Origin: Candidatus Gastranaerophilales bacterium
GTDB taxonomy: Bacteria; Cyanobacteriota; Vampirovibrionia; Gastranaerophilales; Gastranaerophilaceae
Direction: 5' to 3'
NCBI GenBank assembly: GCA_944323255.1
Contig: CALURU010000011.1
Coordinates: forward strand, 17,387 to 81,386
DNA length: 64,000 nucleotides
A program made the position numbers and the translations under genes. Positions 63,307 to 64,000 of the stretch are shown piece by piece; the first letter of the stretch is position 1; each line of letters begins with the position of its first letter. A model generated the notes under the pieces. It saw nothing but the letters and a program-made list of their open reading frames with translations. It was not told the origin of the DNA and made no database searches.

Positions 63307-64000
63307 GCAGAGCAAGGGATATGAAGGGAATCGAAGTCGAAACTCCCGAACTCTGGACGAAATGCGTGCATTGCGGTGCTCAGATGTTGAAAAGTGATCT
63401 GGAAGAGAATATGTTTGTTTGTCCTCACTGCGATTATCATTTTAGGATAAATGCCACGACACGTATCAAGCAGCTTTTTGATAAAGGTTCTTTTAAAGAA
63501 ATGTTTAAAAATATCCTTCCGACTGATCCCCTGCATTTTGTAGATACAGAGGCTTATTCTGAACGGTTAAAAAAAGCGCACGAAAAAACCGGGCTTGATG
63601 AAGCTGTTATTACCGGAATCGGAGAAATTGAAGGACATAAAATTGCTGCTGCCGTTATGGATTTTGATTATATGGGCGGCTCAATGGGCAGCGTTGTGGG
63701 CGAAAAAGTTACAAGAATTATGGAAGAAGCTTTGAGACAAAAACTCCCGATGCTTGCAGTAACCTCTTCGGGCGGAGCAAGAATGCAGGAAAGCGCTTTG
63801 AGCTTAATGCAGATGGCAAAAACTTCCTGCGCTGCCGGAAGACTTGATGAAGCTGGTATTTTGTACATAAACCTTCTTACAGAACCGACTTTCGGCGGAA
63901 TTACAGCAAGTTTCGGCACTCTAGGCGATATTATTATTGCAGAGCAGGGTGCAAGAATCGGTTTTGCAGGAAGAAGAGTTATCGAACAGACTATAAGACA
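63258..64000 (+). CDS. accD: Acetyl-CoA carboxylase carboxyltransferase subunit beta, 5' part
   Basis: The gene runs past the right edge; 247 codons are visible. It is the beta subunit of the carboxyltransferase that makes malonyl-CoA for fatty acid synthesis. MTIQEWFDKRKEAQIERRAR, a zinc ribbon CVHC (38-41) and CPHC (57-60), FDYMGGSMGSVVGEKV and TSSGGARMQESALSLMQMAK are typical of AccD, and the short DWF-like start recalls cyanobacterial AccD. ATG 63258 is preferred; an in-frame ATG at 63246 is nearer to the ribosome site. Confidence 0.95.
   Translation, partial: MTIQEWFDKRKEAQIERRARDMKGIEVETPELWTKCVHCGAQMLKSDLEENMFVCPHCDYHFRINATTRIKQLFDKGSFKEMFKNILPTDPLHFVDTEAYSERLKKAHEKTGLDEAVITGIGEIEGHKIAAAVMDFDYMGGSMGSVVGEKVTRIMEEALRQKLPMLAVTSSGGARMQESALSLMQMAKTSCAAGRLDEAGILYINLLTEPTFGGITASFGTLGDIIIAEQGARIGFAGRRVIEQTIR

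Overview
The window is a gene-dense stretch of a low-GC bacterial chromosome. The best guess for the source is a non-photosynthetic cyanobacterial relative of the gut Gastranaerophilales/Vampirovibrionia (Melainabacteria) type. This is inferred from four things: many proteins that share a short N-terminal signature (basic residue, IN-rich stretch, then SFKA/SFGA/FKG-like), cyanobacterium-like families (CHASE2 cyclase, TypA, short AccD N-terminus), two very large AsmA-type envelope proteins implying two membranes, and fermentative enzymes (D-lactate dehydrogenase, glycyl-radical spare part, rubrerythrin). No 16S gene is present, so the assignment is not proven.

Layout. 1-1243 (minus) is the end of a fatty-acid/ribosome operon: small conserved protein, DUF177, rpmF with a long charged tail, and the first codons of plsX. 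1746-6772 holds tsaC, an EF-hand protein, rubrerythrin, two coiled-coil signature proteins and a DJ-1/PfpI protein. 6788-14812 (minus) is an envelope block: murD-ftsW-murG, a GH57 enzyme and two GT2 glycosyltransferases, preceded by a small Cys-rich protein. 15231-23142 carries typA, a small secreted protein, two HD-GYP proteins (one with lost catalytic residues), a tandem GNAT pair and a CHASE2 adenylate cyclase. 23318-25799 is an overlapping operon eda-kdgK-csaB. 26028-33859 holds an isomerase-only GlmS-like protein, an MBL hydrolase, an M49-like metallopeptidase, a BadF-like ATPase overlapped with a PurD-like ATP-grasp protein, and a Crp/Fnr regulator. 34082-45563 holds AsmA, CoA-disulfide reductase-rhodanese, gyrB and mnmE, divergent from murF-PHP, with a YhaM-like HD exonuclease converging. 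45707-53000 holds a small glycine-rich membrane protein, a hybrid-cluster-protein homologue with missing cluster ligands, an unknown 480-residue protein, tRNA-Leu(CAG), ldh, grcA and an alanine symporter. 53172-64000 holds a second giant AsmA protein, an orphan ABC permease, three adjacent signature proteins (HNH, CheR-like, alpha/beta hydrolase), an ACT-domain protein, a repeat-rich gap, TPR and response-regulator genes, and the 5' part of accD.

Working together: peptidoglycan synthesis (murD, ftsW, murG, murF) and wall-polymer pyruvylation (csaB) point to an actively built envelope served by two AsmA-type proteins. Cyclic nucleotide signalling is represented by a cyclase, a Crp-like regulator and two HD-GYP proteins. 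Sugar-acid catabolism (eda, kdgK), D-lactate formation and a glycyl-radical repair protein fit an anaerobic fermenter.

The most unusual element is the N-terminal signature shared by eleven proteins whose remaining domains are unrelated; it looks like an uncharacterised localisation or docking tag. A second theme is a family of intergenic composite repeats (GTGAATAGTGAGTAG-type short tandem repeats plus variable hairpins), one copy of which has been absorbed into the murD coding sequence.
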